NCBI RefSeq assembly: GCF_001613465.1
Contig: NZ_BDCK01000051.1
Location: 1-51,996, forward strand
Reading direction: 5' to 3'
Source of the DNA: Nocardia niwae NBRC 108934 = DSM 45340
Lineage (GTDB): Bacteria > Actinomycetota > Actinomycetes > Mycobacteriales > Mycobacteriaceae
DNA: 51,996 nucleotides
Shown here piece after piece: positions 36,670 to 44,319 of the stretch; the first letter of the stretch is position 1, and each line of letters opens with the position of its first letter. The translations under genes were made by a program, and so were the position numbers. The notes beneath the pieces are model-generated. The model made no database searches and was not told where the DNA came from. It saw only the letters and a program-made list of their open reading frames with translations.

Positions 36670-37203
36670 ATGACACTCAACGACCCGTCGGCGATCGCGG
36701 TGACCGATGGGGTGCGCTCGCTGCACCTGCAGTGGGACGACCCCGGTATCGCCGTGCTCGGCATGATCCAGCTCTCCCGCGACGAACTCGTCGAGCGCAT
36801 CCGCACCGGCGCCCTGCCGCTGCCGCCGCTGGCCAAAGTGCTCAACATCGAGGTGGTCGCCGCCGAGCCGGGGCGGATGACCTTGAGCCTCACCCCCGAC
36901 GAGCGGCATGTGAACTTCCTCGGCGTCGTGGGCGGCGGTGTCGTCGGCACGGTGCTCGACGTCGCGATGTGGGGCGCGGTCCAGCTGTCGGTGGACGACA
37001 AATCCATGCTCACGACCGTGAGCATGACCACCAATCTGGTGCGCGGAGTCTCGCACAACCAGGGTGCGCTGCAGGCGATAGCGGAGGCGGTGCACGTCGG
37101 CCGAACCACAGCCACCGCCGAAAGCCGCCTGGTCGACGCCAACGGCAAGGTCTACGCGACCGCCGTCGCGACCTTCGTGCGGGTGGGCGGCGGAAACGGG
37201 TGA
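36670..37203 (+). CDS. PaaI-like hotdog-fold thioesterase
   Basis: 177 residues; AGGAAAG at 36661-36667 precedes the ATG, and the gene starts 9 bases after the PKS stop, so it is the last gene of the operon. Residues 52-174 match the PaaI/YdiI hotdog thioesterase pattern: N82-x-x-G85, a glycine-rich turn at 88-90, D97 on the long helix, then beta strands around 115-125 and 160-172. Such enzymes hydrolyse acyl-CoA or acyl-ACP thioesters in the cytosol as dimers or tetramers. Family members usually carry H-G-G where this protein has G88-G89-G90, so the His is absent. Given its place, an editing role that clears stalled chains from the PKS, or cleavage of the product thioester, is the likeliest job; this is inference. 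Confidence 0.8.
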   Translation: MTLNDPSAIAVTDGVRSLHLQWDDPGIAVLGMIQLSRDELVERIRTGALPLPPLAKVLNIEVVAAEPGRMTLSLTPDERHVNFLGVVGGGVVGTVLDVAMWGAVQLSVDDKSMLTTVSMTTNLVRGVSHNQGALQAIAEAVHVGRTTATAESRLVDANGKVYATAVATFVRVGGGNG

Positions 37204-37210
37204 CTGCCGA

Positions 37211-37239
37211 TGGGCCCGGGGATGTGGTCCCCGGGCCCA
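37211..37239. terminator. Strong bidirectional hairpin terminator
   Basis: A perfect 12-base-pair stem (TGGGCCCGGGGA and its complement) closes a 5-base loop, TGTGG. It lies 8 bases after the thioesterase stop and 14 bases beyond the stop of the convergent reductase gene. There is no T-tract, as is common in actinomycetes. It marks the right end of the PKS operon. Confidence 0.85.
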
Positions 37240-37252
37240 CCGCGGTCCACGA

Positions 37253-39283
37253 TCAGAGTTCCGCCGCCAGCTGGGTGCCCTGCTGGATGGCGCGTTCGGC
37301 GTCGAGCTCCTTCGCCTCGTCGGCTCCGCCGATGACATGCACGCGCACGCCCAAAGATTCGAGCTGGTCGCCTAGGTCGCGAACCGATTCCTGGCCCGCG
37401 CACACCACGACGTTGTCGACTTCGATCACCCGGCGGCCCTGCCGTTGCGGGCCGAAACTGATGTGCAAGCCGCGATCGTCGATCCGCTCATAGTTGACTC
37501 CGCCGATCTGCTCGACACCGCGCGCCTCCAGGGCGGCGCGATGGATCCAGCCGGTCGTCTTCCCGAGAGTCAGTCCGAAGGGCCCCGACTTGCGCTGCAG
37601 GAGGGTCACTTCCCGGATTCCCGGCGCGGGCCTGCGGGGCCGCAGCTGGCCGGGAGCGTGGATGTCATCGGTGACACCCCACTCGTCGCGCCATTGGTCG
37701 AGCGTCAACGGCCCTTGGTGGCCCGCGGTGAGGAATTCGCCGACGTCGAATCCGATTCCGCCCGCGCCGATGACGGCCACCCGGTCCCCGACGGGCTTCT
37801 CCCGCCGGATCAGTTCCGGATACGACAGCACCATCGGGTGATCGATACCGGGGATGTCGGGAACACGGGGACGCACGCCGGTGGCCAGCACCACGTCGTC
37901 CCAGCCGCCGGCCGCGAGCTGTTCGGCGGTGACGCGGGCGTTCAAACGCACGGTGACGCCGGTGAGTTCCAGCTTGCGCCGGTAGTACCGGATCGTCTCG
38001 TCGAACTCCTCCTTGCCGGGAATGCGGCGGGCGAGGTCGAACTGACCGCCGATCCGATCCTCGGCTTCGAAGAGCTCCACCTGATGCCCGCGCTCGGCCA
38101 GCCCGATCGCGGCAGACAGCCCGGCCGGACCGGCCCCGACGACCGCCACCCGCTTGGCCCGCCTGGTGGGCAGCAGTTGCAGCAGCGTCTCGTGGCACGC
38201 GCGGGGATTCACCAGGCAGGACACGGTCTGCCGGGTGAAGGTGTGGTCCAGGCAGGCTTGGTTGCAGGCGATGCAGGTGTTGATCTCGTCCACGCGGGAT
38301 CCGGCGGCCTTGTTCACCCACTCCGGATCGGCCAGCAACGGCCGGGCCAGCGAGATGAGGTCCGCTTCACCCCGCTCCAGGATCTGTTCGGCGACCTCGG
38401 GCATGTTGATCCGGTTCGACGCGCACACCGGAATCGAGATGTGCTCCTTGAGCGCCGCGGTGTATCCGACGAACGCGGCCCGCGGCACCGAGGTGACGAT
38501 CGTCGGCACCCGCGATTCGTGCCAGCCGATATCGGTGTTGATGACGTCCACCCCGACGGCTTCCAATTCCTTGGCCAGATCGATGATCTCCGCGTAGGTC
38601 TGCCCGTCCTCCACGAATTCCGCCAGCGACATCCGGAACATGATGAGCAGGTCGTCGCCGACGGCGGCTCTGGTCCGGGCGGCGACCTCGACCGGGAACC
38701 GTCGCCGGTTCGCTGCCGAGCCGCCCCAGCGATCGGTGCGGGTGTTGGTGCGCGGCGCGAGGAACTGGTTGATCAGGAAGCCTTCGCCGCCCATGATCTC
38801 GACACCGTCGTAACCGGCCAGCTGCGCCAGCTGTGCGCAGCGCACGTGATCGGCGATCGTGGTCTCGATCTCCTGCTCGGTGAACGCCCGCGGCTCGAAC
38901 GCGGTGAGCGGCGACGCCACCGCCGAGGGAGCCAGATTGGTGGGGATATTCGAATCGCGGCCCCCGTGCAGGATCTGCAGGGCGATCTTGCCGCCCTCCG
39001 CGTGGACGGCCTCGGTGATCACGCGGTGCCGCTGCGCGTCGGTCTCGTCCAGCATGGCGCAGGCGAACGGCCACAGCCACCCGTCGCGGCTGGGGGAGTA
39101 TCCGCCGGTGACGATCAGCCCCACTCCGCCGCGTGCGCGTTCGGCGAAGAACGCGGCCAGCCGGTCGATGTGCCAGGCCCGGTCTTCCAGGCCGGTGTGC
39201 ATGGAGCCCATCACGACTCGGTTGCGCAGTCGCACCCTCCCCAGCTCGATCGGCGACAGCAAATGAGGAAAGGCGGAACTCAT
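37253..39283 (-). CDS. fadH: FadH-type 2,4-dienoyl-CoA reductase (old yellow enzyme family), variant active site
   Basis: 676 residues, full length for FadH. The N-terminal FMN TIM barrel (1-335) keeps NRVVMGSMHTGLE at 21-33 and the catalytic His255. A four-cysteine Fe-S site follows (C337, C340, C344, C356), then an FAD/NADPH Rossmann half (GAGPAG 383-388 and a second GAGGIG near 500). FadH reduces conjugated dienoyl-CoA using NADPH via FMN, FAD and 4Fe-4S. The Tyr proton donor of E. coli FadH (Tyr166, in SEGYLIN) is Phe169 here, in GGEGFLINQF, while the adjacent Glu (167) is kept. The gene converges on the PKS operon across a shared terminator. A role on dienoyl or polyenoyl thioesters, possibly linked to the PKS product, is attractive but unproven; ordinary fatty-acid oxidation is the alternative. 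Confidence 0.9.
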   Translation of the reverse strand: MSSAFPHLLSPIELGRVRLRNRVVMGSMHTGLEDRAWHIDRLAAFFAERARGGVGLIVTGGYSPSRDGWLWPFACAMLDETDAQRHRVITEAVHAEGGKIALQILHGGRDSNIPTNLAPSAVASPLTAFEPRAFTEQEIETTIADHVRCAQLAQLAGYDGVEIMGGEGFLINQFLAPRTNTRTDRWGGSAANRRRFPVEVAARTRAAVGDDLLIMFRMSLAEFVEDGQTYAEIIDLAKELEAVGVDVINTDIGWHESRVPTIVTSVPRAAFVGYTAALKEHISIPVCASNRINMPEVAEQILERGEADLISLARPLLADPEWVNKAAGSRVDEINTCIACNQACLDHTFTRQTVSCLVNPRACHETLLQLLPTRRAKRVAVVGAGPAGLSAAIGLAERGHQVELFEAEDRIGGQFDLARRIPGKEEFDETIRYYRRKLELTGVTVRLNARVTAEQLAAGGWDDVVLATGVRPRVPDIPGIDHPMVLSYPELIRREKPVGDRVAVIGAGGIGFDVGEFLTAGHQGPLTLDQWRDEWGVTDDIHAPGQLRPRRPAPGIREVTLLQRKSGPFGLTLGKTTGWIHRAALEARGVEQIGGVNYERIDDRGLHISFGPQRQGRRVIEVDNVVVCAGQESVRDLGDQLESLGVRVHVIGGADEAKELDAERAIQQGTQLAAEL

Positions 39284-39449
39284 GGGATGAACCTAACGGC
39301 AGCTACCCGCCTCCGCAATCGCTGGCGGCCCATGCCATCAGCGACGCACGGCTGGAGTCGTCCACACTCCGGGATAGGGGCGACAAGTCGGCAACTCGAA
39401 CCTCCGGGGACCGGCCTCGCCGCCGGTCTCGCGGACAACCCCGCTCGGG

Positions 39450-40055
39450 TCAACGGCGCGCTGGTTCGATGTCGAGCGCGCGCTGAAGCTGGCTTGCCCA
39501 CCAGCGCAGCTGAGCGGTGGAGTCTTGTGCTGCGGCGCCGGTGATGCCGGCGCTCCGGCGGAAGTCGCTGCCATAGAGGGGCTCGGTTGCCATCGCCTGG
39601 TGAAGGGCCGCGACCGCGAGTCGTGTCTCGTCGAGAGAACTTCCGGGGGGCCGGCTCCGATGCAGGGCGTCGACGACCGGGTCGAGCATGCCGGCGCCAT
39701 GGTCGCGCCATCCCGCCGCGTGCAGCGCCGCTGCGAGTTCGCCGTAGCCGCCCCGGTACACGGTCTCGAGGGACTCGATGAGGTCGAGGAGATCGGTGCC
39801 GTGCTCCAGCCATGCGGTGATGACGTCTTGGAGCGCGGCTCGAAGCCGGCGTCCACCGTGACGAAGGAGTTCGGCGAGCAGCTTCTCGCGATTGCCGAAG
39901 TGATGCGTGACGCCCGCGTCGGTCATGCCCACCCGCGCTGCCACCGCGCGCACCTGTACGGCGGCAACGCCTCCCTCGGCCAGCAGCGAAGCCGCGGCAT
40001 CGAGGATCAACCGGCGAGCTTCGTCCGGTGGTCTGCGCGTTCTCGGGTTGGTCAC
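39450..40055 (-). CDS. TetR-family transcriptional repressor
   Basis: 201 residues from GTG 40055. The N-terminal helix-turn-helix (about residues 8-60) reads DEARRLILDAAASLLAEGG, then VAARVGMTDAGVTHHFGNRE, a textbook TetR DNA-binding domain; the rest is an unclassified helical ligand domain. An in-frame TTG at 40082 would lengthen it by 9 residues but falls inside a palindromic operator, so GTG 40055 (MTNPRTRR) is preferred. It is divergent from the alpha/beta hydrolase gene, with two copies of ACCTTG-N6-CAAGGT between them. This layout predicts self-repression and repression of the hydrolase until a small molecule binds. The ligand is not known. Confidence 0.9.
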   Translation of the reverse strand: MTNPRTRRPPDEARRLILDAAASLLAEGGVAAVQVRAVAARVGMTDAGVTHHFGNREKLLAELLRHGGRRLRAALQDVITAWLEHGTDLLDLIESLETVYRGGYGELAAALHAAGWRDHGAGMLDPVVDALHRSRPPGSSLDETRLAVAALHQAMATEPLYGSDFRRSAGITGAAAQDSTAQLRWWASQLQRALDIEPARR

Positions 40056-40067
40056 CGGCGGAATCTT

Positions 40068-40085
40068 ACCTTGACTTACCAAGGT
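40068..40085. promoter_or_regulatory. TetR operator 1 (ACCTTG-N6-CAAGGT)
   Basis: Perfect 6-base arms at 40068-40073 and 40080-40085 around 6 bases. The site lies just upstream of the preferred start of the tetR gene, as expected for self-repression. The same arms and spacing recur 34 bases away. Confidence 0.8.
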
Positions 40086-40101
40086 TTTACCGCGTACCGT
40101 T

Positions 40102-40119
40102 ACCTTGATATCTCAAGGT
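40102..40119. promoter_or_regulatory. TetR operator 2 (ACCTTG-N6-CAAGGT)
   Basis: Arms at 40102-40107 and 40114-40119; one extra complementary pair on each side (T40101 with A40120) extends it, and the inner bases A40108 and T40113 also pair. The site lies immediately upstream of the leader ORF and hydrolase gene. Centre-to-centre distance to operator 1 is 34 bases, about three helical turns, so two dimers would sit on nearly the same DNA face. Confidence 0.8.
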
Positions 40120-40137
40120 AGATCGGAGGGCATGTCG

Positions 40138-40203
40138 ATGTTCGAAATCGACGAGCTGAGAGGCGGATTCGGCAAGGAGGCGGCTAAGCGATGGCAGATA
40201 TGA
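40138..40203 (+). CDS. Possible 21-residue leader peptide overlapping the hydrolase start
   Basis: ATG 40138 follows GGAGGG (40125-40130) by 7 bases and opens a short frame that ends at TGA 40201-40203, overlapping the first 13 bases of the hydrolase gene in another frame. The peptide is MFEIDELRGGFGKEAAKRWQI. ATG 40132 is also in frame but too close to the ribosome binding site. The AAGGAGG site for the hydrolase lies inside this frame, so ribosomes finishing it could restart on the hydrolase (translational coupling). It resembles no family I know, and it could be chance. Confidence 0.3.
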   Translation: MFEIDELRGGFGKEAAKRWQI

Positions 40204-41420
40204 GCCTCGCGCTGCACGACGTCATACTTCGGGCCACGGTGACCGGCACGGGGCCGACGGTCCTGTTGCTGCACGCGGGCCAAGAGAGTCGCGACGTCTG
40301 GGCACCGGTCGCGGAGGGGATGATCGAGTGCGGATTGCGGACGGTGGCCTTCGATCTGCGCGGGCACGGCGAAAGTTCCGGTCGGGCGACCACTTTGCGG
40401 CCGATTGCCGACGACGTGATCGAGATGGTGGCTCGCGAACCGGCGCCGATCGTCGTGGTGGGCGCCTCCCTCGGAGGGTTCGCCGCCGTCGCCGCCCTCG
40501 CGGAGTCGTCCGTCGCGCAGCGTGTCGCCGGCCTCGTGCTCGTGGACGTCGTTCCTGACGTCGATGCGGATCGCGCCCGCCGCTGGCTCGACGACCGCGG
40601 GCTCCTCGCGCGCAACATCCAGCTCGCCGACGACATTCTCGCGTCCCGCTCCGAGCTCCACGCGATCGTCGCGGCATCCGACCTGCCCATCCTGCTCGTG
40701 CGGGGAGGGCGACGCTCTCCGCTCGGCGACGCCGACGTGGACCGGCTCCGCGCGGCCAACAGACGCGTCACCGTTGCCCGTGTACCGGAGGCCGGGCATC
40801 TCGTCGCTCGCGACGCCCCCGGAGAACTCGCCCGCATCGTTTCGGCGCACGCCACCAAGTGGCTGGGCACCGACGAGGTAGTCCGTCGCGCGTTCGAGCT
40901 GCAGCGCTCGCTCGGCGCCGAACAGATCGAGCACCCGGGCGGGACTCTGTTCGAGCACCTTCGCCGGGTGCACGCCCTCACCGTCGAATGGAACGCCGCG
41001 CCACGAACTCGGCTGGCGTCGATCTGTCACGCGTCATACGGCACCGACGGGTTCCGGCACGCCCTGCTGCCGTCCACGGACGACCAACAGCTGCGTCACG
41101 TCATCGGCCCTGACGCGGCGGCGCTGGTGTATCTCTACGGCGCATGCGATCGTTCGCGCACCTACCGCGAACTCGGCCGACGCCCCTTACCCGTGATCGA
41201 CAGATTCACTGGCGGATCGAAGACGATCGAAGGAACCGAACTCCATGATTTCGCCGTCCTGACCGTCGCCAACGAACTCGACATCGCCCGCCACGCCCAG
41301 CAGCCACCGTCGATTCGCCGCGATATCCGTGACCTCGTCACCGCGCTGGCCACCTACGCGCCGGACGAGGCGGCGGAAGCTCTCGCCGACGAAACGCTCG
41401 CTCGAGCGGACGCCGAGTGA
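40191..41420 (+). CDS. Alpha/beta hydrolase fused to a DUF6817-like domain
   Basis: 409 residues; AAGGAGG at 40174-40180 lies 10 bases before the ATG. Residues 12-225 are an alpha/beta hydrolase: oxyanion-hole HAG at 28-30, DLRGHGES at 55-62, nucleophile Ser93 in GASLGG, and His203 in EAGH. Residues 236-400 match the pattern I recall for DUF6817, with H-P-G at 248-250, H256, H261 and an H280-A-S-Y-G-T-D-G motif; the spaced His/Asp residues recall HD-type metal enzymes, though this is only a resemblance. The substrate is unknown; ester, lactone or epoxide hydrolysis are all possible for the first half. It is divergent from a TetR gene and preceded by two operators, so it is probably induced by its own substrate. 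Confidence 0.82.
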   Translation: MADMSLALHDVILRATVTGTGPTVLLLHAGQESRDVWAPVAEGMIECGLRTVAFDLRGHGESSGRATTLRPIADDVIEMVAREPAPIVVVGASLGGFAAVAALAESSVAQRVAGLVLVDVVPDVDADRARRWLDDRGLLARNIQLADDILASRSELHAIVAASDLPILLVRGGRRSPLGDADVDRLRAANRRVTVARVPEAGHLVARDAPGELARIVSAHATKWLGTDEVVRRAFELQRSLGAEQIEHPGGTLFEHLRRVHALTVEWNAAPRTRLASICHASYGTDGFRHALLPSTDDQQLRHVIGPDAAALVYLYGACDRSRTYRELGRRPLPVIDRFTGGSKTIEGTELHDFAVLTVANELDIARHAQQPPSIRRDIRDLVTALATYAPDEAAEALADETLARADAE

Positions 41421-41677
41421 CCCGACCGGCTGAGCAGCAGCGCGAGCTCGCGGTTCTGCGGCGAGTTCGGCCAGGCTCGCGTCGTCGGGGTCGTGGTAGC
41501 GGCGATGGAGCGATTTGCGTGCTGCGAGTGGCAGTTTCGGTTGTTGTGCAGGTGGCCCAGGTTGGCTTCGAGTTCGGCGACCAGTGGTACAAGGTGTTGA
41601 ATGGCGACGAAGACCTCGATATTCTGGGCCGATGCTGGCCGAGTTCTTCGAAGGCATGGTGCGCGAAAGCGGGGGCG

Positions 41678-42007
41678 ATGGTCACGTCGGGTGATCTTCC
41701 GGGACTGGATCTACCGCATGTCGACGCGCACGCCGAATTAGGCGGTCTCGGCGCCGTCGAACTGCACCATCCCACCCAGGACATCGACCAAGACGGTCTG
41801 CTCGACAGCGCGACCATCACCGGCGACGATGCCGTGCAGGTGTGGACCGACATCGATCACGACGGCTTCGCCGATCACGTCAAGGTGGTGGAGAAGGACG
41901 GCGACTACACCGCCTGGGAGTTCCATCGACATCCGGACGGAACCTCGGAGTGGATTCGGACGGACCAGGGGCGGCTGGGCACTCGAGCGGTGCCGCCTTC
42001 CCGCTGA
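41678..42007 (+). CDS. Small acidic protein with two D-x-D-x-D-G calcium-type loops (DUF6802-like)
   Basis: 109 residues from ATG 41678, with GGGGG just upstream. Two DIDxDG loops, at residues 35-40 and 58-63, resemble the ion-binding loop of EF-hand or dockerin motifs; the segment between them (ATITGDDAVQVWT) and after (VKVVEKDGDYTAWEF) looks like beta strands. Short repeats of this type occur in actinobacterial DUF6802 proteins, which is my best guess by memory. No signal peptide or membrane segment is visible. The frame stays open upstream to 41417, but those codons are unusually Arg-rich and do not look like protein, so the start could lie anywhere up to 41678. The first 20 residues may be a remnant of a longer N-terminus. 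Confidence 0.6.
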   Translation: MVTSGDLPGLDLPHVDAHAELGGLGAVELHHPTQDIDQDGLLDSATITGDDAVQVWTDIDHDGFADHVKVVEKDGDYTAWEFHRHPDGTSEWIRTDQGRLGTRAVPPSR

Positions 42008-42342
42008 GGGAGAGTGCGGCAGCGCCGGTTCGGGCAGAACTGCTTACCGGTTCGACGGCAGAACCAGGGCCTTGCCCCAGCACGGGGCGATGAGCTTCCA
42101 CATCGCGTGCCTCCGAACCATATCCAGCAGAACGGCCTGGATGACCGGGCGGTTCTGCACGGCGGTGTTGTTGGGGAACGGGGTGCAGTGCGGGGGACGG
42201 GCAGTGAACCCGCGGGGGAGGAGTAGGACAGGTGTTACTGGCGGGCTGCCGAAAAAGGACTCTTCCGGTCGGCCGCGCGGTGGAACCGAACACCCTGCCC
42301 GGCTCCACGGAAAGTGACTCGAAAGTGACCGCGGCGACGAGA
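42008..42342. other. Intergenic stretch without a supported gene
   Basis: No frame has both a good start site and protein-like composition. On the minus strand 42044-42240 reads as a plausible C-terminal fragment (about 50 residues, containing RPVIQAVLLDMVRRHAMWKL) but its upstream part is low-complexity and lacks a ribosome binding site. It may be a decayed gene end. Confidence 0.4.
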
Positions 42343-42606
42343 TCACATCCGTCGCCATCGTCGGCACTGTGGTTGCGGAGGGATGAGTCTGGTCCAGAAG
42401 TCGTGGCGTACGGCGTCCCACAACGCGTTGAGTTCCGGAAGGAGTTCTCGCGCTCGAACGAGGTCCGGTAGATCGTCGGGACCGAAGGATGCGATTGTCG
42501 TGGCGTCAGAGGCATCGTGGACGGCGACGATAGAGATGAGATGGTCCTGAAACACCCGCCAGGTCGCCCGCAATCCGTCTGCTTCAGTTCGTCGAGTATC
42601 GTCCAT
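42343..42606 (-). CDS. Small hypothetical protein
   Basis: 87 residues. ATG 42604-42606 is preceded by AAAGAAGAATC, a plausible ribosome binding site. The sequence is a charged, mixed helical protein (DDLPDLVRARELLPELNAL and DAVRHDFWTRLI) with a basic C-terminus and no signal peptide or membrane segment. I do not recognise a family. Its composition and codon use are protein-like, unlike the overlapping frames. It stands alone between a gene-poor stretch and the PucR-like regulator. Confidence 0.45.
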   Translation of the reverse strand: MDDTRRTEADGLRATWRVFQDHLISIVAVHDASDATTIASFGPDDLPDLVRARELLPELNALWDAVRHDFWTRLIPPQPQCRRWRRM

Positions 42607-42833
42607 GATTCTTCTTTCACATCACGTTGTGTTCCACACCACTACCGATGTTGTCGACACCGAACGCGAGCGGACATTCCACTGTATTCAGCTCGAGGGG
42701 TACCCCGTCGTGCGAAATCTGCGATTGGGGGCAACCCGCGGCGCTGTCCGGTGGGGCGAAGCAATCCGCGGCGGCGGCAATAGTGGACGAGCATCGACTG
42801 GAGTATTTCCACACCCGCTCGGCCGCGTTCTGC

Positions 42834-44105
42834 TCATTTGCGGTATGTGCGGGCGACCAGTGCCGAACGTAGGCGCCAAAGCCCATTCGCCTGGGTGGGG
42901 TCCAACCCTGTGAGCTGACCGATCCGCTTGAGCCGGTAATCCACGGTATTGGTGTGTACGTGTAGTAGCCGCGCAGTGCGCCGGCGGTTGAGATTGTGCG
43001 CTATATGGATTTGCAGAGTCTCCAGCAGTTCCGGATATTCCTCCAGTGGATCGAGCAGCGACCCGAGCTGTTCTCGGGCGGGGCCGGGGCGGGTGAGCTG
43101 GTATTCCAGAGCCAGCTCGTCGAAGTGATACAGGCCCGGCAGCGACTCGAGCCGGGTGACCATGTCGAGCAGTTCGTGGGCTTGATCCGCGGCAGTGGGC
43201 ACGGTGTCGGTGGAGGCGGTCACCTCGGTCGCGGTGATGTGCACGCGGGCCGCCCGCGACAGATGCCCGATCAGTTCCTTCAGGGCGGCCTTGGTGATGT
43301 GATCGGCGGGGATGAGCAGGGTGCCGCCGTCGACCGAGAGCAGCGACAGCACGGTGTCGTCGCAGCGGGTGGCCAATTCCGCCTGCACACGCCGGAGTTT
43401 GCGGCGGGCAACGACTTTCGCGTCCAGCATCGAGTTGGACTCGTCCGGGTGGGACGGAATGGCGAGGGCTATTACGCGGTAGCGGTCGGAGATGTCGATG
43501 CCACACTCGCGGGCCATGGTGGAAGTGGGGTGGCCCCCCAGCAGCGCCGAGGTGAGCGTGTGCACCGCGGTGTGGTGCTCCGACACAACCGCGCGCAATT
43601 CGCGCACATAGGCCACCGAGACCGCCGTGGTCATGGTGTCGAGCATTTCGACGACGAGTTTGGCGGCGTCGAGGATGCTTTGATAGTCGGCGGCGCTGAC
43701 GGTGAGCATCGGCTCGGTGTCAGCTGAGCCGGAGGCACGCTGCTCGGCCAATGCGGTGGACACCACCAGGTCGAAGCCGATCTTGAAGCCCTCATGGACA
43801 GCGTGGTGAATGGTACCGATGGGCACACCTTCGCGAGCCCATTGCGCCGCGGCGTCCTCAAGTTGCCCGGCCTTCTCCGGAATGTTGCTGCCATCCAGCA
43901 TGCTGACTGCCAACTCCAAGCACACGCGGGTGATGACGGTGATGTCGCCATGGATCGCGTCACCGGGCAAGGTCCCGCAGGGGGCGACGGTTTCGACGAA
44001 ATGCCCGACCATCTGCCGCGACAGGGCTCGCACGTCTTTCAGCGGCAGTGACATGGGCCGACCGGATACAGTGAGTCCTTGCCGTCCGGCGAAGGTGAGA
44101 GACAT
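42834..44105 (-). CDS. PucR/CdaR-type transcriptional regulator (copy 1)
   Basis: 423 residues from ATG 44105, which has GGAAG 7 bases upstream; GTG 44123 is in frame but lacks this spacing. Three parts are visible: an all-helical N-terminal region (about 15-165, RsbRD-N-like), a central alpha/beta region (about 170-300; RYRVIALAIP, ARRKLRRVQAEL, LSVDGGTLLIP) like the degenerate GGDEF-like domain of CdaR proteins, and a C-terminal helix-turn-helix (about 360-420; NLNRRRTARLLHVHTNTVDYRLKRI) of the PucR HTH_30 type. Such proteins are one-component regulators, much expanded in Nocardia. A paralogue lies at 50799. The nearest plausible target is its own promoter, where a TTACTC-C-GAGTAA palindrome sits. 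The signal is unknown. Confidence 0.88.
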   Translation of the reverse strand: MSLTFAGRQGLTVSGRPMSLPLKDVRALSRQMVGHFVETVAPCGTLPGDAIHGDITVITRVCLELAVSMLDGSNIPEKAGQLEDAAAQWAREGVPIGTIHHAVHEGFKIGFDLVVSTALAEQRASGSADTEPMLTVSAADYQSILDAAKLVVEMLDTMTTAVSVAYVRELRAVVSEHHTAVHTLTSALLGGHPTSTMARECGIDISDRYRVIALAIPSHPDESNSMLDAKVVARRKLRRVQAELATRCDDTVLSLLSVDGGTLLIPADHITKAALKELIGHLSRAARVHITATEVTASTDTVPTAADQAHELLDMVTRLESLPGLYHFDELALEYQLTRPGPAREQLGSLLDPLEEYPELLETLQIHIAHNLNRRRTARLLHVHTNTVDYRLKRIGQLTGLDPTQANGLWRLRSALVARTYRK

Positions 44106-44179
44106 GGTGGAGCTTCCTTCCACCCCCGTTAACTGCGCTATTGCATCAGCGTAGCTAGCGCGCGAACCCAGAGAACGGA

Positions 44180-44192
44180 TTACTCCGAGTAA
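44180..44192. promoter_or_regulatory. Palindrome TTACTC-C-GAGTAA upstream of the PucR-like gene
   Basis: Perfect 6-base arms around one base, 75 bases upstream of ATG 44105. It is a candidate operator for the PucR-like regulator or for the MarR regulator encoded just upstream. I did not find the same motif ahead of the second PucR-like gene. Confidence 0.45.
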
Positions 44193-44319
44193 CGTGAATT
44201 TCAGGAGGAGCGGTCGGCAGGCGATAGTGATACGTCACGATGACAGTCTCCGAGACCGATCTGATCTGCCGAGGACTACCTCGGCTCACGTGCGCAGGCA
44301 GGTGCGTGGCTCGGGTAGA

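Noticed and set aside
40056..40082. TTG start extending the tetR gene by nine codons
   Set aside because: The added codons overlap operator 1, and the GTG at 40053-40055 gives a normal TetR N-terminus.
41421..41677. Minus-strand fragments suggesting a frameshifted gene or transposase remnant
   Set aside because: Two frames look partly protein-like, but no motif, terminal repeat or family resemblance supports a mobile element.
42617..42886. 89-codon minus-strand frame overlapping the end of the PucR-like gene
   Set aside because: It has no ribosome binding site, overlaps a real gene and has no recognisable features.
44227..44238. GTGA-TACG-TCAC as an operator
   Set aside because: Arms of four bases are expected by chance in a region of this size.
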